64,000 bases of DNA from contig JBEKUY010000003.1 in NCBI GenBank assembly GCA_049514555.1, positions 248,001 through 312,000 on the forward strand, given 5' to 3'. The stretch's first letter is position 1. Each line of letters starts with the position of its first letter. This DNA is from JBEKUY01 sp049514555. GTDB lineage: Bacteria > Acidobacteriota > Terriglobia > Acidiferrales > UBA7541. This document shows positions 1 through 9,076 of the stretch, piece by piece. The notes under the pieces were generated by a model, which did not search any database, had not been told where the DNA came from, and was given only the letters and a program-made list of their open reading frames with translations. A program made the position numbers and the translations under genes.

Positions 1-1
1 G

Positions 2-334
2 GCCACCGATGCCGAGAAGATAGCCTTTTATCGCCGGGTCCATGCAGGACTGCAACTCGGCGGCTGTTTCTACATCGCCGATCTCGTCCTGGCCTCCAGC
101 GCGCACTTGCAGGAGGCCTACCTGGCCAAGTGGAAAGGCTATATGCGGAGGACTTTGCCCGATGAAGAGATCGAGAAGAAGTGGCTTCCCAAGTATCGTG
201 AGGAGGACCACCCCGCCGCGCTCTTCGACCAGTTGGAGTGGCTGAAAAAGATCGGGTTCAAGGCGGTCGATGTCCTCTGGAAATACTACAACTTCGCCGT
301 CTATGGCGGCGTGAAGGCCGGCGTCTTCAATTAA
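2..334 (+). CDS. Class I SAM-dependent methyltransferase, C-terminal part (5' truncated by window edge)
   Basis: The frame is open from the first bases, so the start lies outside the window; 110 residues are visible. The text resembles the C-terminal third of class I methyltransferases of the CmoA/Methyltransf_12 kind: a beta strand (GGCFYIADLVL), a helical insert with charged residues (around YMRRTLPDEEIEKKW), then a helix and strand with the common 'LKKIGFKAVDVLWKYYNFAVYGG' logic. The SAM-binding glycine motif would be upstream and is not seen, so the substrate cannot be named. It is followed by about 360 bases without a gene before the hydrogenase operon, so it is probably a separate transcription unit. 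Confidence 0.7.
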   Translation, partial: ATDAEKIAFYRRVHAGLQLGGCFYIADLVLASSAHLQEAYLAKWKGYMRRTLPDEEIEKKWLPKYREEDHPAALFDQLEWLKKIGFKAVDVLWKYYNFAVYGGVKAGVFN

Positions 335-512
335 CCGCTTATCGGGTCGCCCCTGGCGAATCGCCGCCAAGAGACTGGAACGGCAAGGCTCGAAGAGCGG
401 CAGTTTCCCATCGTCTATTTGCATCTATTTGTATTGGAGCCAAGGAGTTGCGCGGAGTACGCAAGCGCCTGCAAAGGCATGTTTGCGATGACTCCACACG
501 CCGATTTCTCTC

Positions 513-540
513 TGCACAAACGGGCAAAGTTCGCTATAAT
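513..540 (+). promoter_or_regulatory. Candidate sigma-70-type promoter before the hox operon
   Basis: The 360-base gap between the methyltransferase and hoxE (335-694) holds no credible gene. It contains a perfect TATAAT at 535-540 and a partial -35 match TGCACA at 513-518 with 16-base spacing. The predicted start would give a leader of roughly 145 bases before hoxE. AT-rich hexamers are rare in this GC-rich DNA, which makes the match more notable, but the -35 box is only 4 of 6. Confidence 0.35.
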
Positions 541-694
541 AATCGGCTGCGGGACTCCAGGAACTGAACTCCCACCCTCTCCTTCAGGTCCACCCAGCGA
601 GGATTCATTTTTTCGTTGAAAACAAACCCGAGCCGCGGGACTGTATCAATGCGGCTGGGAGTTGCTGCTCCGCAAAAACTACGGAGGAGGGAGA

Positions 695-1201
695 ATGCCG
701 GTTCAAGCGGCCAAGCCGCCTTTGCCTTCCGACGACAAGCGGTGGCGCATCGTCAATGGCACGATGAGGCGATACGGCTACTCGCGTCACGCCCTGATCG
801 AGACACTGCATACCGTGCAGCAATCATTCGGCTATCTGGATCTCATTTCCCTGAAATTCGTGGCTGCTTCGCTGCGGGTACCGCTTAGCCAAGCCTACGG
901 CGTCGCCACGTTCTATCATTTCTTCAGCCTGAAGCCGCCGGGCCGCCACACCTGCGTGGTGTGCATGGGCACGGCCTGCTATATCAAGGGCGCGGAGCAT
1001 TTGATCGCCAGCGCGGAAAAGACCCTTGGAGTCAGGACCGGCGAAACGACTCCGAATGGAGCGGCCTCGCTGCTCGTGGCGCGCTGCCTGGGCTCCTGCA
1101 GTCTCGCGCCGGTGGCGGTGTTTGACGGAGAAGTGGCCCCCCAAGCCACCTCCCCCCAGATACAGGAACGCCTGGAAAGGTGGTTGGCCAATGACGCTTG
1201 A
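695..1201 (+). CDS. hoxE: NAD-linked [NiFe] hydrogenase diaphorase subunit HoxE (NuoE-like)
   Basis: A 168-residue thioredoxin-fold [2Fe-2S] protein that shuttles electrons in the diaphorase part of the bidirectional hydrogenase. The cluster ligands are visible as CMGTAC (C-x4-C) and CLGSC (C-x3-C), the NuoE/HoxE pattern. The N-terminal half (LIETLHTVQQSFGYL, VPLSQAYGVATFYHFF) is typical of the family. The start at 695 is chosen because GGAGGAGGGAG lies just upstream; an upstream in-frame codon at 662 has no such site. The end overlaps the hoxF start by 11 bases. It is the first gene of hoxEFUYHW, so this is not the NuoE of respiratory complex I: the next genes include hydrogenase subunits. 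Confidence 0.9.
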   Translation: MPVQAAKPPLPSDDKRWRIVNGTMRRYGYSRHALIETLHTVQQSFGYLDLISLKFVAASLRVPLSQAYGVATFYHFFSLKPPGRHTCVVCMGTACYIKGAEHLIASAEKTLGVRTGETTPNGAASLLVARCLGSCSLAPVAVFDGEVAPQATSPQIQERLERWLANDA

Positions 1202-2834
1202 AGAACTCGAACAGATAGCGGCAGAAGTGAAACAGGCGCGTGAGGAAGGCCACCACGACGTGAACGTTTGCCTCGCCGCCGGCTGCCTTTCTCTCCACAG
1301 TGATGTGTTGAAAGACGCGCTCGAAAAGGAAGCCAAGAGCGTGGGCGCGCCTTGCCGCGTGCGGGCCACCGGCTGCATGGGATTGTGCTCGGCGGGTCCG
1401 CTTGTCGTGGTCGAGCCGACCGGGCTCCTCTACCAGCACGTCCACCCGGATGACGCCGCCGATCTCATCAACAGCGTGGGCGGCGCGCCGCTACGGCGCT
1501 TGGAGTGTTCGCGCGAGCAGGCCTTCTTCAAGCGGCAAGACGGCATCGTGCTGGAAAATTCCGGCAAGCTGGATCCGGACAAAATCGAGGAATACATCGC
1601 GGCCGACGGCTACAAGGCTCTGGTCAGCGCCGTGACGGAGATGACGCCTGCCGGGGTCACTCATGTGGTCGCGCGCAGCGGACTGCGGGGCCGCGGCGGC
1701 GCCGGCTACCCGACCGGCCTGAAATGGGGCACGGTGGGCAAAGCGGTCGCCACCACGAAGTACGTCATCTGCAATGCCGACGAAGGCGACCCCGGCGCGT
1801 TCATGGACCGCAGCGTCCTCGAAAGCGATCCCCAGCGCGTGCTCGAGGGCATGACCATCGCCGCTTATGCGGTAGGTGCGAGCCGCGGCTATATCTACGT
1901 CCGCGCCGAATATCCCCTGGCGGTCAAGCGCCTCGGCACCGCCATCCGGGAAGCGCGGCGGCTGGGCTTTCTCGGGAACGATATTTGCGGCACCTCATTC
2001 AGCTTCGACATTGAGCTTCGCCTTGGAGCCGGAGCGTTCGTCTGTGGCGAGGAGACCGCGCTGATCGCCTCCATCGAGGGACGGCGGGGCTCGCCGCGTC
2101 CTCGTCCTCCCTACCCGGCGCAGGCCGGCCTCTGGGGCATGCCCACGCTCATCAACAACGTCGAAACCTTCGCCAACATTCCTGCAATTCTTCGCCATGG
2201 CAGCGATTGGTACGCGGCCAAGGGCACGCTCAAGAGCAAGGGCACCAAGGTGTTCGCCCTGACGGGACGCGTAAAGAACACCGGCCTCATCGAGGTCCCC
2301 ATGGGCATGACCCTGCGCGAAATCATCTTCGACATCGGCGGCGGCATCCCCGACGGCCGTAAGTTCAAAGCGGTGCAGACCGGCGGGCCTTCCGGCGGAT
2401 GCATCCCCGAACAATTCCTCGACATTCCGGTGGACTACGAATCGCTGAGCCAGGTCGGTTCGATCATGGGCTCCGGCGGAATGATCGTGATGGACGAGTC
2501 GTCCTGCATGGTCAACGTGGCCCGCTTCTTCATGGAATTTTGCATGACCGAGTCCTGCGGCAAGTGCATCCCTTGCCGCGCCGGGACCGCGCAGATGTAC
2601 GAGCTGCTCAGCCGCATCTGCGACGGCCGGGCCACTCAGCGTGACCTCGACCTGCTGATCTCGCTGTGCGACATGGTGAAGGCCACCAGCCTCTGCGGCC
2701 TCGGTCAGACCGCTCCGAACCCCGTCCTCAGCACGCTGCGCTATTTCAAGGACGAATACATCGAACACATTGAATCGAAACGTTGCCCGGCAGGTGTCTG
2801 TCAATTTGCCTCGGCCGCGGAGGTGCACGCATGA
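1191..2834 (+). CDS. hoxF: NAD-linked [NiFe] hydrogenase, NAD(H)- and FMN-binding diaphorase subunit HoxF
   Basis: 547 residues. It carries the NAD(H) site and FMN where hydride is exchanged. The N-terminal ~100 residues form a second thioredoxin-like [2Fe-2S] domain (CLAAGC, then CRATGCMGLC). Next comes the NuoF core with the glycine-rich RGRGGAGYPTGLKW motif for FMN/NAD and the CNADEGDPGAFMDR stretch. Near the C-terminus ESCGKCIPCRAGT plus a later Cys in SLCGLGQ bind a [4Fe-4S] cluster. The length and the fused N-terminal domain fit HoxF better than a bare NuoF. It starts inside the end of hoxE and ends in an ATGA overlap with hoxU, implying translational coupling. Confidence 0.94.
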   Translation: MTLEELEQIAAEVKQAREEGHHDVNVCLAAGCLSLHSDVLKDALEKEAKSVGAPCRVRATGCMGLCSAGPLVVVEPTGLLYQHVHPDDAADLINSVGGAPLRRLECSREQAFFKRQDGIVLENSGKLDPDKIEEYIAADGYKALVSAVTEMTPAGVTHVVARSGLRGRGGAGYPTGLKWGTVGKAVATTKYVICNADEGDPGAFMDRSVLESDPQRVLEGMTIAAYAVGASRGYIYVRAEYPLAVKRLGTAIREARRLGFLGNDICGTSFSFDIELRLGAGAFVCGEETALIASIEGRRGSPRPRPPYPAQAGLWGMPTLINNVETFANIPAILRHGSDWYAAKGTLKSKGTKVFALTGRVKNTGLIEVPMGMTLREIIFDIGGGIPDGRKFKAVQTGGPSGGCIPEQFLDIPVDYESLSQVGSIMGSGGMIVMDESSCMVNVARFFMEFCMTESCGKCIPCRAGTAQMYELLSRICDGRATQRDLDLLISLCDMVKATSLCGLGQTAPNPVLSTLRYFKDEYIEHIESKRCPAGVCQFASAAEVHA

Positions 2835-3547
2835 ATCCCGGTTCCGACGTCCGAACACTCACGATCGATGGCGTAGACGCCAGCGCCCGCGCCGACCAGA
2901 CCATTCTCGATGCCGCGCGCGACGCCGGCGTTTCGATCCCCACGCTCTGCCACCTCGATGGCCTCGGCGATATGGGCGGCTGCCGCCTGTGCCTCGTGGA
3001 AGTAAAAGGCACGAACAAGCTGCTCCCTGCGTGTGTCACTCGCGTGGAAGAAGGCATGGAAGTCACCACCAAAACGGAGCGGCTGACGAAGTACCGGCGC
3101 ATGATCCTGGAGCTGCTCTTTGCCGAGCGCAACCATATCTGCTCCATCTGCGTTTCCAACGGCGCTTGCGAATTGCAGAGCCTGGCCCAGTCCCAGGGGC
3201 TCACCCACGTGGACTTCCCCTACCGCTACCCGTCGCTGCCGGTGGACGCCAGCCACGAGCGGTTCGTGATGGACCACAATCGCTGCATCCTTTGCACGCG
3301 GTGCGTTCGCGTTTGCTCCGAAATCGAGGGCGCGCGCACTTGGGACGTGATGGGCCGCGGCGCTCAGGCCCGCGTGATTACCGACCTCAACCAGCCCTGG
3401 GGCACTTCAGAAACCTGCACGAGCTGCGGCAAGTGCGTTCAAGTCTGCCCCACGGGAGCGCTTTTCGAAAAAAGCAAGGCGGGCACGCACTTCGCGAAAG
3501 ACCCGGATTTTCTCTCATATCTCAACCTGATGCGGGGTGGCGAGTAA
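2831..3547 (+). CDS. hoxU: NAD-linked [NiFe] hydrogenase diaphorase subunit HoxU (NuoG-like N-terminal module)
   Basis: 238 residues, electron wire between HoxF and HoxY. The N-terminal ferredoxin-like domain shows CHLDGLGDMGGCRLC and a later Cys for a [2Fe-2S] cluster. A NuoG-type His/Cys segment follows (HICSICVSNGAC), then two ferredoxin motifs, CILCTRCVRVC and CTSCGKCVQVCP, for [4Fe-4S] clusters. The molybdopterin-like domain of true NuoG is absent, as expected of HoxU. The start ATG shares four bases with the hoxF stop (ATGA) and its stop TAA shares one base with the hoxY start. Confidence 0.93.
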   Translation: MNPGSDVRTLTIDGVDASARADQTILDAARDAGVSIPTLCHLDGLGDMGGCRLCLVEVKGTNKLLPACVTRVEEGMEVTTKTERLTKYRRMILELLFAERNHICSICVSNGACELQSLAQSQGLTHVDFPYRYPSLPVDASHERFVMDHNRCILCTRCVRVCSEIEGARTWDVMGRGAQARVITDLNQPWGTSETCTSCGKCVQVCPTGALFEKSKAGTHFAKDPDFLSYLNLMRGGE

Positions 3548-4080
3548 TGAGCAAAAGCAAGCTGGCCACGGTGTGGCTCGACGGCTGCTCCGGCTGTCAT
3601 ATGTCTTTTTTGGATCTCGACGAGCGCTTGCTCGATCTGGCCGAGAAGATCGACCTGGTGTACAGCCCCCTGGTGGATTTCAAGACCTTTCCCGAGGACG
3701 TGGACATCACGCTGGTGGAAGGCTCGGTGAGCAGCGACGAGGATGAAGAGAAGATCCGCGTGATTCGCGGGCGGACCAAGACGCTCGTTTCCCTGGGAGA
3801 TTGCGCGGTGACCGGCAATGTGCCGGCGATGCGCAACGCCTTCTCCGTCGAGAGCGTGCTGAAGCGCGTGTATGAGGAGAACGTCGGGCCGCACCGGAAG
3901 GCTCCTTTCGAGGGCTTGCCGCGATTGCTTCCCCACGTTCGCCCCGTCCATGAACTCGTTCCCGTGGACGTGTTTGTGCCCGGCTGCCCGCCCTCGGCGG
4001 ACACCATTTACCTCGTGCTGAGCGAACTGCTCGAAGGCCGCACGCCGGACATCGCCGGAGCCACCCGCTTCGGAGCCTAG
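3547..4080 (+). CDS. hoxY: [NiFe] hydrogenase small subunit HoxY
   Basis: 177 residues, the short cytosolic type of small subunit that holds only the proximal [4Fe-4S] cluster. Ligand cysteines are visible in WLDGCSGCHMSF, in GDCAVTGNVPAMRN and in FVPGCPPSADTIY. No twin-arginine leader is present, so the enzyme is cytoplasmic, in line with group 3 hydrogenases. The start overlaps the hoxU stop by one base. A longer open frame runs upstream, but that part is the hoxU coding region read out of frame. hoxH follows after nine bases with AGGAG before its ATG. Confidence 0.93.
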   Translation: MSKSKLATVWLDGCSGCHMSFLDLDERLLDLAEKIDLVYSPLVDFKTFPEDVDITLVEGSVSSDEDEEKIRVIRGRTKTLVSLGDCAVTGNVPAMRNAFSVESVLKRVYEENVGPHRKAPFEGLPRLLPHVRPVHELVPVDVFVPGCPPSADTIYLVLSELLEGRTPDIAGATRFGA

Positions 4081-4089
4081 GAGATCCAC

Positions 4090-5511
4090 ATGGGCCAGAA
4101 GATTGTGATTGACCCGGTCACACGGCTGGAAGGCCACGCCAAAATCACCCTGCAGACGGATGACAAGGGCGCGGTCCAGTCAGCCCAATTCCAGGTGACG
4201 CAATTGCGCGGCTTCGAGAAGTTCTGCGAAGGCCGCCCGTTCTACGAAATGCCGAACCTGATGGCGCGCATCTGCGGCATCTGCCCGGTGAGCCATTTGA
4301 TCGCCTCGGCGAAGGCCTGCGACGCCATTCTCGCCGTGCGCATTCCGCCCACTGCGGCCAAGCTCCGGCGCGTCCTGAATCTGGCGCAGTTGATCCAGTC
4401 CCACGCGCTGAGTTTCTTTTATCTGTCCTCGCCCGACCTGCTTTTGGGCATGGATGCCGACCCTGCGAAACGCAATATTCTGGGAGTGGCGGCAGCGAAT
4501 CCGGAGATGGGCCGCGGCGGCGTGCGTCTGCGGCAGTTCGGCCAGCACATCATCGAGCTGCTTGCCGGAAAGCGCATCCACCCCGGTTGGGCGGTGCCCG
4601 GCGGAGTAAGTGAGCCGCTCGCCGGCGAAAAGCGCGACGAGATTCTCGCCATGATTCCCGAAGCGCTCGCCACCACACGCAAAACCCTCGACTGGTTCAA
4701 GAGCAATCTCGAGAACTATCGAGACGAAATCCGCACCTTCGCGAATTTTCCTTCACTCTTCATGGCGCTGGTTTCCGATGACCAGGCCGCGTACTACGAC
4801 GGGCGCCTGCGCTTCGTCGATGCCAAGGGAAAAATCATCGCGGACAAACTTGACCCGGCGCGCTACGCCGAGTACATCGAGGAAGCCGCCGAGCCGTTCA
4901 CCTTCATGAAGTTCCCGTACTACAAGCCCATGGGATATCCCGGCGGCATTTACCGCGTCGGGCCGCTGGCGCGCCTGAATGTCGCCAGGCAGTGCGGCAC
5001 GCCCCTGGCCGAGCAGGAATGGACCGAATTTCGCTCCCTCGATCGCGGCGCGGTGCTCAGCTCGTTCCATTATCACTACGCGCGTCTCATCGAAATCCTG
5101 CATGCCATCGAGCGCGTCCAGTTGCTCCTCGACGATCCCGGCATCCTCAATCACCAGGTCCGCGCGACCGCTTCGATCAACAGCTCCGAAGGCGTCGGTG
5201 TGGCCGAGGCGCCCCGAGGCACGCTGATCCATCACTACCGCGTGGACGAACAGGGACTCATCACCTGGGCCAACCTCATCATCGCCACCGGCCACAACAA
5301 CCTCGCCATGAACCGCGGCATCCTGCAGGTGGCCAAGCATTACGTCAAGGCCAACAAACTGACCGAAGGCATGTTGAATCGCGTGGAAGCGGTCATCCGC
5401 ACGTTCGATCCCTGCCTGAGCTGCTCCACGCACGCGCTCGGACAGATGCCGCTCCAAGTGCGGCTGGTGGCCCCCGACGGCTTGCTGCTCGACGAGGCGC
5501 GGCGAAACTGA
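4090..5511 (+). CDS. hoxH: [NiFe] hydrogenase large (catalytic) subunit HoxH
   Basis: 473 residues carrying the Ni-Fe site. The two CxxC ligand motifs are intact: RICGICPVSH near residue 60 and DPCLSCSTHALGQ near the C-terminus. After the final His there is an extension of about 25 residues, the peptide normally clipped by the maturation protease; hoxW, which encodes such a protease, follows directly with a TGATG overlap. The N-terminal RLEGHAKI segment is standard. With HoxEFUY this makes a group 3d bidirectional, NAD-coupled enzyme. The hyp genes for cofactor assembly are not in this window. Confidence 0.95.
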   Translation: MGQKIVIDPVTRLEGHAKITLQTDDKGAVQSAQFQVTQLRGFEKFCEGRPFYEMPNLMARICGICPVSHLIASAKACDAILAVRIPPTAAKLRRVLNLAQLIQSHALSFFYLSSPDLLLGMDADPAKRNILGVAAANPEMGRGGVRLRQFGQHIIELLAGKRIHPGWAVPGGVSEPLAGEKRDEILAMIPEALATTRKTLDWFKSNLENYRDEIRTFANFPSLFMALVSDDQAAYYDGRLRFVDAKGKIIADKLDPARYAEYIEEAAEPFTFMKFPYYKPMGYPGGIYRVGPLARLNVARQCGTPLAEQEWTEFRSLDRGAVLSSFHYHYARLIEILHAIERVQLLLDDPGILNHQVRATASINSSEGVGVAEAPRGTLIHHYRVDEQGLITWANLIIATGHNNLAMNRGILQVAKHYVKANKLTEGMLNRVEAVIRTFDPCLSCSTHALGQMPLQVRLVAPDGLLLDEARRN

Positions 5512-5972
5512 TGCCCCCCCGGCTTCTCGTTCTCGCCTGCGGCACTCTCCTGCGCGGCGATGACGGTGTGGGCTGGCGCATCGCCGAGGCCCTCGTGCAA
5601 ACACCCTTCGCCGCCGAGATCGAGGTCCTCACCTCCCAGCAGTTGACGCCGGAATTGGCCGAATCTGTCAGCCGGGCCGAAGCTGTGGTTTTTGTGGACG
5701 CTTCCGGCGAGGAGCCGCCCGGTTCAATTTCCCTCAAGCCCGTGGCGCCCGCGCCTTCTGTCCCCGGCAGCCTGACCCACCACCTTGACCCTGCAACACT
5801 GCTCGCTACCGCGCAGATTCTCTACGGCCGCACTCCTCGACGCGCGCACGTGCTCACAGTCGGCGCTGGCTCCTTTGATTTGGGTGAAGAACTGTCCGAA
5901 CCTGTCTGCCGCGCCATCCCTGACGCCGTCCGCATGATCGAAACCCTCCTCGCCACTTCCACGCGCCACTAG
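5511..5972 (+). CDS. hoxW: Hydrogenase maturation protease for HoxH (HoxW/HyaD family)
   Basis: 153 residues. The N-terminal LACGTLLRGDDGVGWRIAEAL matches the GxGNxLxxDDGxG signature of the HycI/HyaD/HoxW endopeptidases, which remove the C-terminal peptide of the large subunit once nickel is in place. A mid-protein HHLDP motif and FVDAS strand provide the other typical metal-contacting positions. The start shares a base with the hoxH stop (TGATG), so it is translationally coupled to its substrate. It is the last gene of the operon; about 220 bases separate it from the next gene. Confidence 0.9.
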   Translation: MPPRLLVLACGTLLRGDDGVGWRIAEALVQTPFAAEIEVLTSQQLTPELAESVSRAEAVVFVDASGEEPPGSISLKPVAPAPSVPGSLTHHLDPATLLATAQILYGRTPRRAHVLTVGAGSFDLGEELSEPVCRAIPDAVRMIETLLATSTRH

Positions 5973-6191
5973 TGGACTGCTGAGAGAGTGCGGTCTGCGG
6001 TTCCAAGCGGAGGATCGATTCCTTTCGCAGGACTGGAGTCTAGGAACCCGCGTGTTTCTCCTTGGGTTCCCCGGTCGTCCTGACGGCCCTTCCCGCCTTC
6101 AACCTGATCCTGACCGCTGTGCTATCATCCGCTCGTGCGCCGCCGTCAAGCGCGCTTTTCTTCACGCTTCTGTGTTTGGGGCACACCTACA

Positions 6192-7316
6192 ATGACCTGG
6201 CAAGCTTCGGCAGCAGCGCTGGCCGCTTTGCTGTTTCTGTTCGCAGTCCCGATGGGAGCGGCGGACGAACTCTCGAATCCTCCGGCAGTTGCGCCCGTCA
6301 ACCCCCATGCGTCGCCCGAAGCTCGTGCCCTCCTGCGCTATCTCTATTCGATCTCGGGCCGGTACACGATCACGGGCCAGCACAACTATCCCAACCACAT
6401 TGCCCGCTGGACCGATCGCGCCTACGACTTCACCGGCAAGTACCCGGGGCTGTACGGCGAGGATTTCGGCTTCTCCGCCGGCGACGACAAAGACTCCATC
6501 CTGGCCCGGCCGGCCATGATCAAGGAAATCGAGCGCCAGTACCGGAACGGCGCCGTTATCACTCTGACTTGGCACGCGGTTCGGCCGGCCGACGACGAAC
6601 CGGTCACTTTCCGCGACAGCGTTCAAGGCCACCTCTCCGATTTCGAGTGGAACGAGCTGCTCACGCCCGGCACGCGACTCTACCAGCGGTGGTGCGCGCA
6701 GGTGGACGCCGCCGCCGCATCTCTGAACCAGCTCCAGGATGCCGGCGTGCCGGTCCTCTGGCAACCTTACCCCGAGCCGAACGGCAATAAGTTTTGGTGG
6801 GCAGGCCGGAAGGGAACCCGTGGCTCCGCAGCTCTTTACCGGCAGTTATTCGATCGGCTGGTCAATCATCACGGACTGCGCAACCTCATCTGGGTGTGGG
6901 ACGCCGCGTCCCCGGGATTCGTGCCCGATGCGCCGGGACAGTACAGCGACTTTTTCCCGGGCTTGGCCTATGTGGATGCGCTGGCCGTCAATCTCGAAGA
7001 TTTCAATCCTCGCTGGCGCAGCGATACATTCCTGGCCCTTGTGGGCGTGGGCAAGGTAATCGGCGTCGGGTTGACAGGCAGGATCCCCGACCCGTCGTTC
7101 TTCACGCAGCAAACCGGCTGGGCCTGGTTTCTGGTTTCTTCCGACGACGCGAGCGTTCCCGTGCCCGCGCGCTCCGAAGTGCTGTGCAGACTCTACGCGG
7201 ATCCGCGTGTGCTCACGCGCGCTGCCGAAACCGGACCGCAGCCGAGCGCGGATTCCAAATTACGTCGAATCATCAGTTACGAAAGAGGAAGCCCATGCGA
7301 ACGCTCCGACTTCTGA
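6192..7316 (+). CDS. Secreted GH26-family protein (beta-mannanase-like), nucleophile residue apparently missing
   Basis: About 374 residues from the ATG that begins a clear signal peptide (hydrophobic ALAALLFLFAVP, cleavage near GAADE). A GTG at 6135 would only lengthen it. The fold text fits glycoside hydrolase family 26: GRYTITGQHNYPN near the start, TLTWHAVRP, and QPYPEPNGNKFWWAG, which holds the acid/base Glu (family pattern RPxHExNGxWFWW). The second catalytic Glu normally sits in a LTEVGPIPD-type motif; here the text reads GLTGRIPDP, two residues shorter and without Glu. Family membership is seen; loss of mannanase activity is inference. The end overlaps the next gene by 22 bases. Confidence 0.75.
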   Translation: MTWQASAAALAALLFLFAVPMGAADELSNPPAVAPVNPHASPEARALLRYLYSISGRYTITGQHNYPNHIARWTDRAYDFTGKYPGLYGEDFGFSAGDDKDSILARPAMIKEIERQYRNGAVITLTWHAVRPADDEPVTFRDSVQGHLSDFEWNELLTPGTRLYQRWCAQVDAAAASLNQLQDAGVPVLWQPYPEPNGNKFWWAGRKGTRGSAALYRQLFDRLVNHHGLRNLIWVWDAASPGFVPDAPGQYSDFFPGLAYVDALAVNLEDFNPRWRSDTFLALVGVGKVIGVGLTGRIPDPSFFTQQTGWAWFLVSSDDASVPVPARSEVLCRLYADPRVLTRAAETGPQPSADSKLRRIISYERGSPCERSDF

Positions 7317-9055
7317 CGCTTACTTGCCTGCTGCCGCTGGCCGCTTTCGCGCAGTCCCAGCCCCAAACTGCCGCGCCTCCAGTGGCGATCGATGTGGAAA
7401 ACAATGTGCCCGTGAAAATGCGCGACGGCATTGTCCTGCGTGCCGACGTGTACCGCCCCGCTGACGACGGCAGGTACCCCGTACTGCTCACCCGTTCCCC
7501 TTATAACAAGGTGAACGAGAGCGGAACCTGCCGGAAGGCAGCCCAGCGCGGCTACGTCTGCATCGCGCAGGATGTCCGCGGGCGTTTCGCCTCGGATGGC
7601 GATTGGTACACCTTCAGGAACGAACCGAACGATGGATACGACACGGTCGAGTGGGCCGCGGCGCTTCCCAATTCCGATGGCCGGGTGGCCATGTTCGGCG
7701 GCTCCTACGTCGGAGCGACGCAATGGCTCGCCGCCGTGGCGCGCCCTCCGCACCTGGTCGCCATTCAGCCGACCGTCACCGCCTCGAACTACCATGACGG
7801 ATGGGCTTACCAGGGCGGTGCGCTCGAGCAATGGTTTGACGAGTCATGGACCACGGGACTTGCCGCGGACACGCTTCGGCGCGCGGCGGAAAGCAGTAAG
7901 GTGAAGGATCTGGTGCCGACCTTGCCCCTGTCCAGTTATCCCGTGCTTCAGGTGAGCAAGCCAGCCGGGTTGGTGCCGTACTACTTCGATTGGCTGGCGC
8001 ATCCCGATTACGACGCCTACTGGAAGCAGTGGTCCATCGAGGAACACTATTCCGGCATCGCCGTCGCCTCCTTCGGCATCGGCGGTTGGTACGACATTTT
8101 CATCCGTGGGACGCTGCGCAATTACGCCGGCATGCGCGCCCACGCCGCTACACCCTGGGCGCGAGAGCATCAGTACCTGTTGATCGGGCCGTGGTTTCAC
8201 GGTCCTATGACCGGCCAGGCCGGAGAAGTCGATTTCGGCAGCGCCGGTGCTCTCGATCGAGACACCATGTTGAACTGGTACGACCAGCTCCTCAAAGGCG
8301 CGCCGCCGGGCAAGGTGCAGCAGAGGCCGGTCAAGATTTTCGTCATGGGCGTCAATCAGTGGCGCGAAGAAGACGATTGGCCCCTCGCGCGCGCCCGATC
8401 TACGCGTTACTACTTACACGGCGGCGGGCACGCGAATTCATCCTCGGGAGATGGCGCCCTCACCAGCTCTTCTCCCCGCAACGAGCCTGCCGACGCGTTC
8501 ACCTACGATCCTGCGAACCCTGTGCCGACGCACGGCGGCAACCTCTGCTGCCCCAACGAGCAACTGCCTTCGGGCGCGTTTGACCAGCGTGAGGTCGAAA
8601 AGCGGAACGACGTGCTCGTCTATACGACCTTGGCCTTCGACAAGGACTTTGAAGTCACCGGACCGCTCGCGGCGGAGATCTATATCAGCTCATCGGCTCA
8701 AGACACTGACGTGACTGCAAAGCTTGTGGACGTCTGGCCGAATGGATTCGCGCAGAACCTCGCCGACAGCATTCAGCGGCTGCCCTATCGCGACTCCCCC
8801 GAGAAGCCGGAGCTGATACAACCGGGCACGATCTACAAAGTGACGATCGACCTCGGCGCTACCAGCAACGTCTTCCGCGCCGGCCATCGTCTGCGCATCG
8901 AGATTTCCAGCAGCAACTTCCCGCACTTCGACCGCAACCTCAATACCGCGGAAAGCCCCGAACAGGGCAGCAAGTTTGAGAAGGCGGAGAACCGCATCTA
9001 TCACGATGCGGCGCATCCCTCGGCGATTGTCCTGCCGGTGATTCCGGCGCAGTGA
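7295..9055 (+). CDS. Secreted CocE/NonD-family alpha/beta hydrolase (X-Pro dipeptidyl-peptidase-like)
   Basis: 586 residues with a signal peptide (LRLLTLTCLLPLAAFAQS). The S15/CocE layout is visible: PVKMRDGIVLRADVYRP opening, YVCIAQDVRGRFASDGDW with the conserved DVRG, the nucleophile elbow GGSYVGATQW, and a C-terminal jelly-roll domain (from about FDKDFEVTGPLAAEIYISSS, with AGHRLRIEISSSNFPHFDRN). The start at 7295 has GAGGAAG just upstream and lies inside the end of the GH26 gene, so the two are probably co-transcribed. Substrate is unknown: members act on N-terminal X-Pro peptides, esters or beta-lactam side chains. Confidence 0.85.
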   Translation: MRTLRLLTLTCLLPLAAFAQSQPQTAAPPVAIDVENNVPVKMRDGIVLRADVYRPADDGRYPVLLTRSPYNKVNESGTCRKAAQRGYVCIAQDVRGRFASDGDWYTFRNEPNDGYDTVEWAAALPNSDGRVAMFGGSYVGATQWLAAVARPPHLVAIQPTVTASNYHDGWAYQGGALEQWFDESWTTGLAADTLRRAAESSKVKDLVPTLPLSSYPVLQVSKPAGLVPYYFDWLAHPDYDAYWKQWSIEEHYSGIAVASFGIGGWYDIFIRGTLRNYAGMRAHAATPWAREHQYLLIGPWFHGPMTGQAGEVDFGSAGALDRDTMLNWYDQLLKGAPPGKVQQRPVKIFVMGVNQWREEDDWPLARARSTRYYLHGGGHANSSSGDGALTSSSPRNEPADAFTYDPANPVPTHGGNLCCPNEQLPSGAFDQREVEKRNDVLVYTTLAFDKDFEVTGPLAAEIYISSSAQDTDVTAKLVDVWPNGFAQNLADSIQRLPYRDSPEKPELIQPGTIYKVTIDLGATSNVFRAGHRLRIEISSSNFPHFDRNLNTAESPEQGSKFEKAENRIYHDAAHPSAIVLPVIPAQ

Positions 9056-9076
9056 GGATTGCCGACGAGGGATCTC

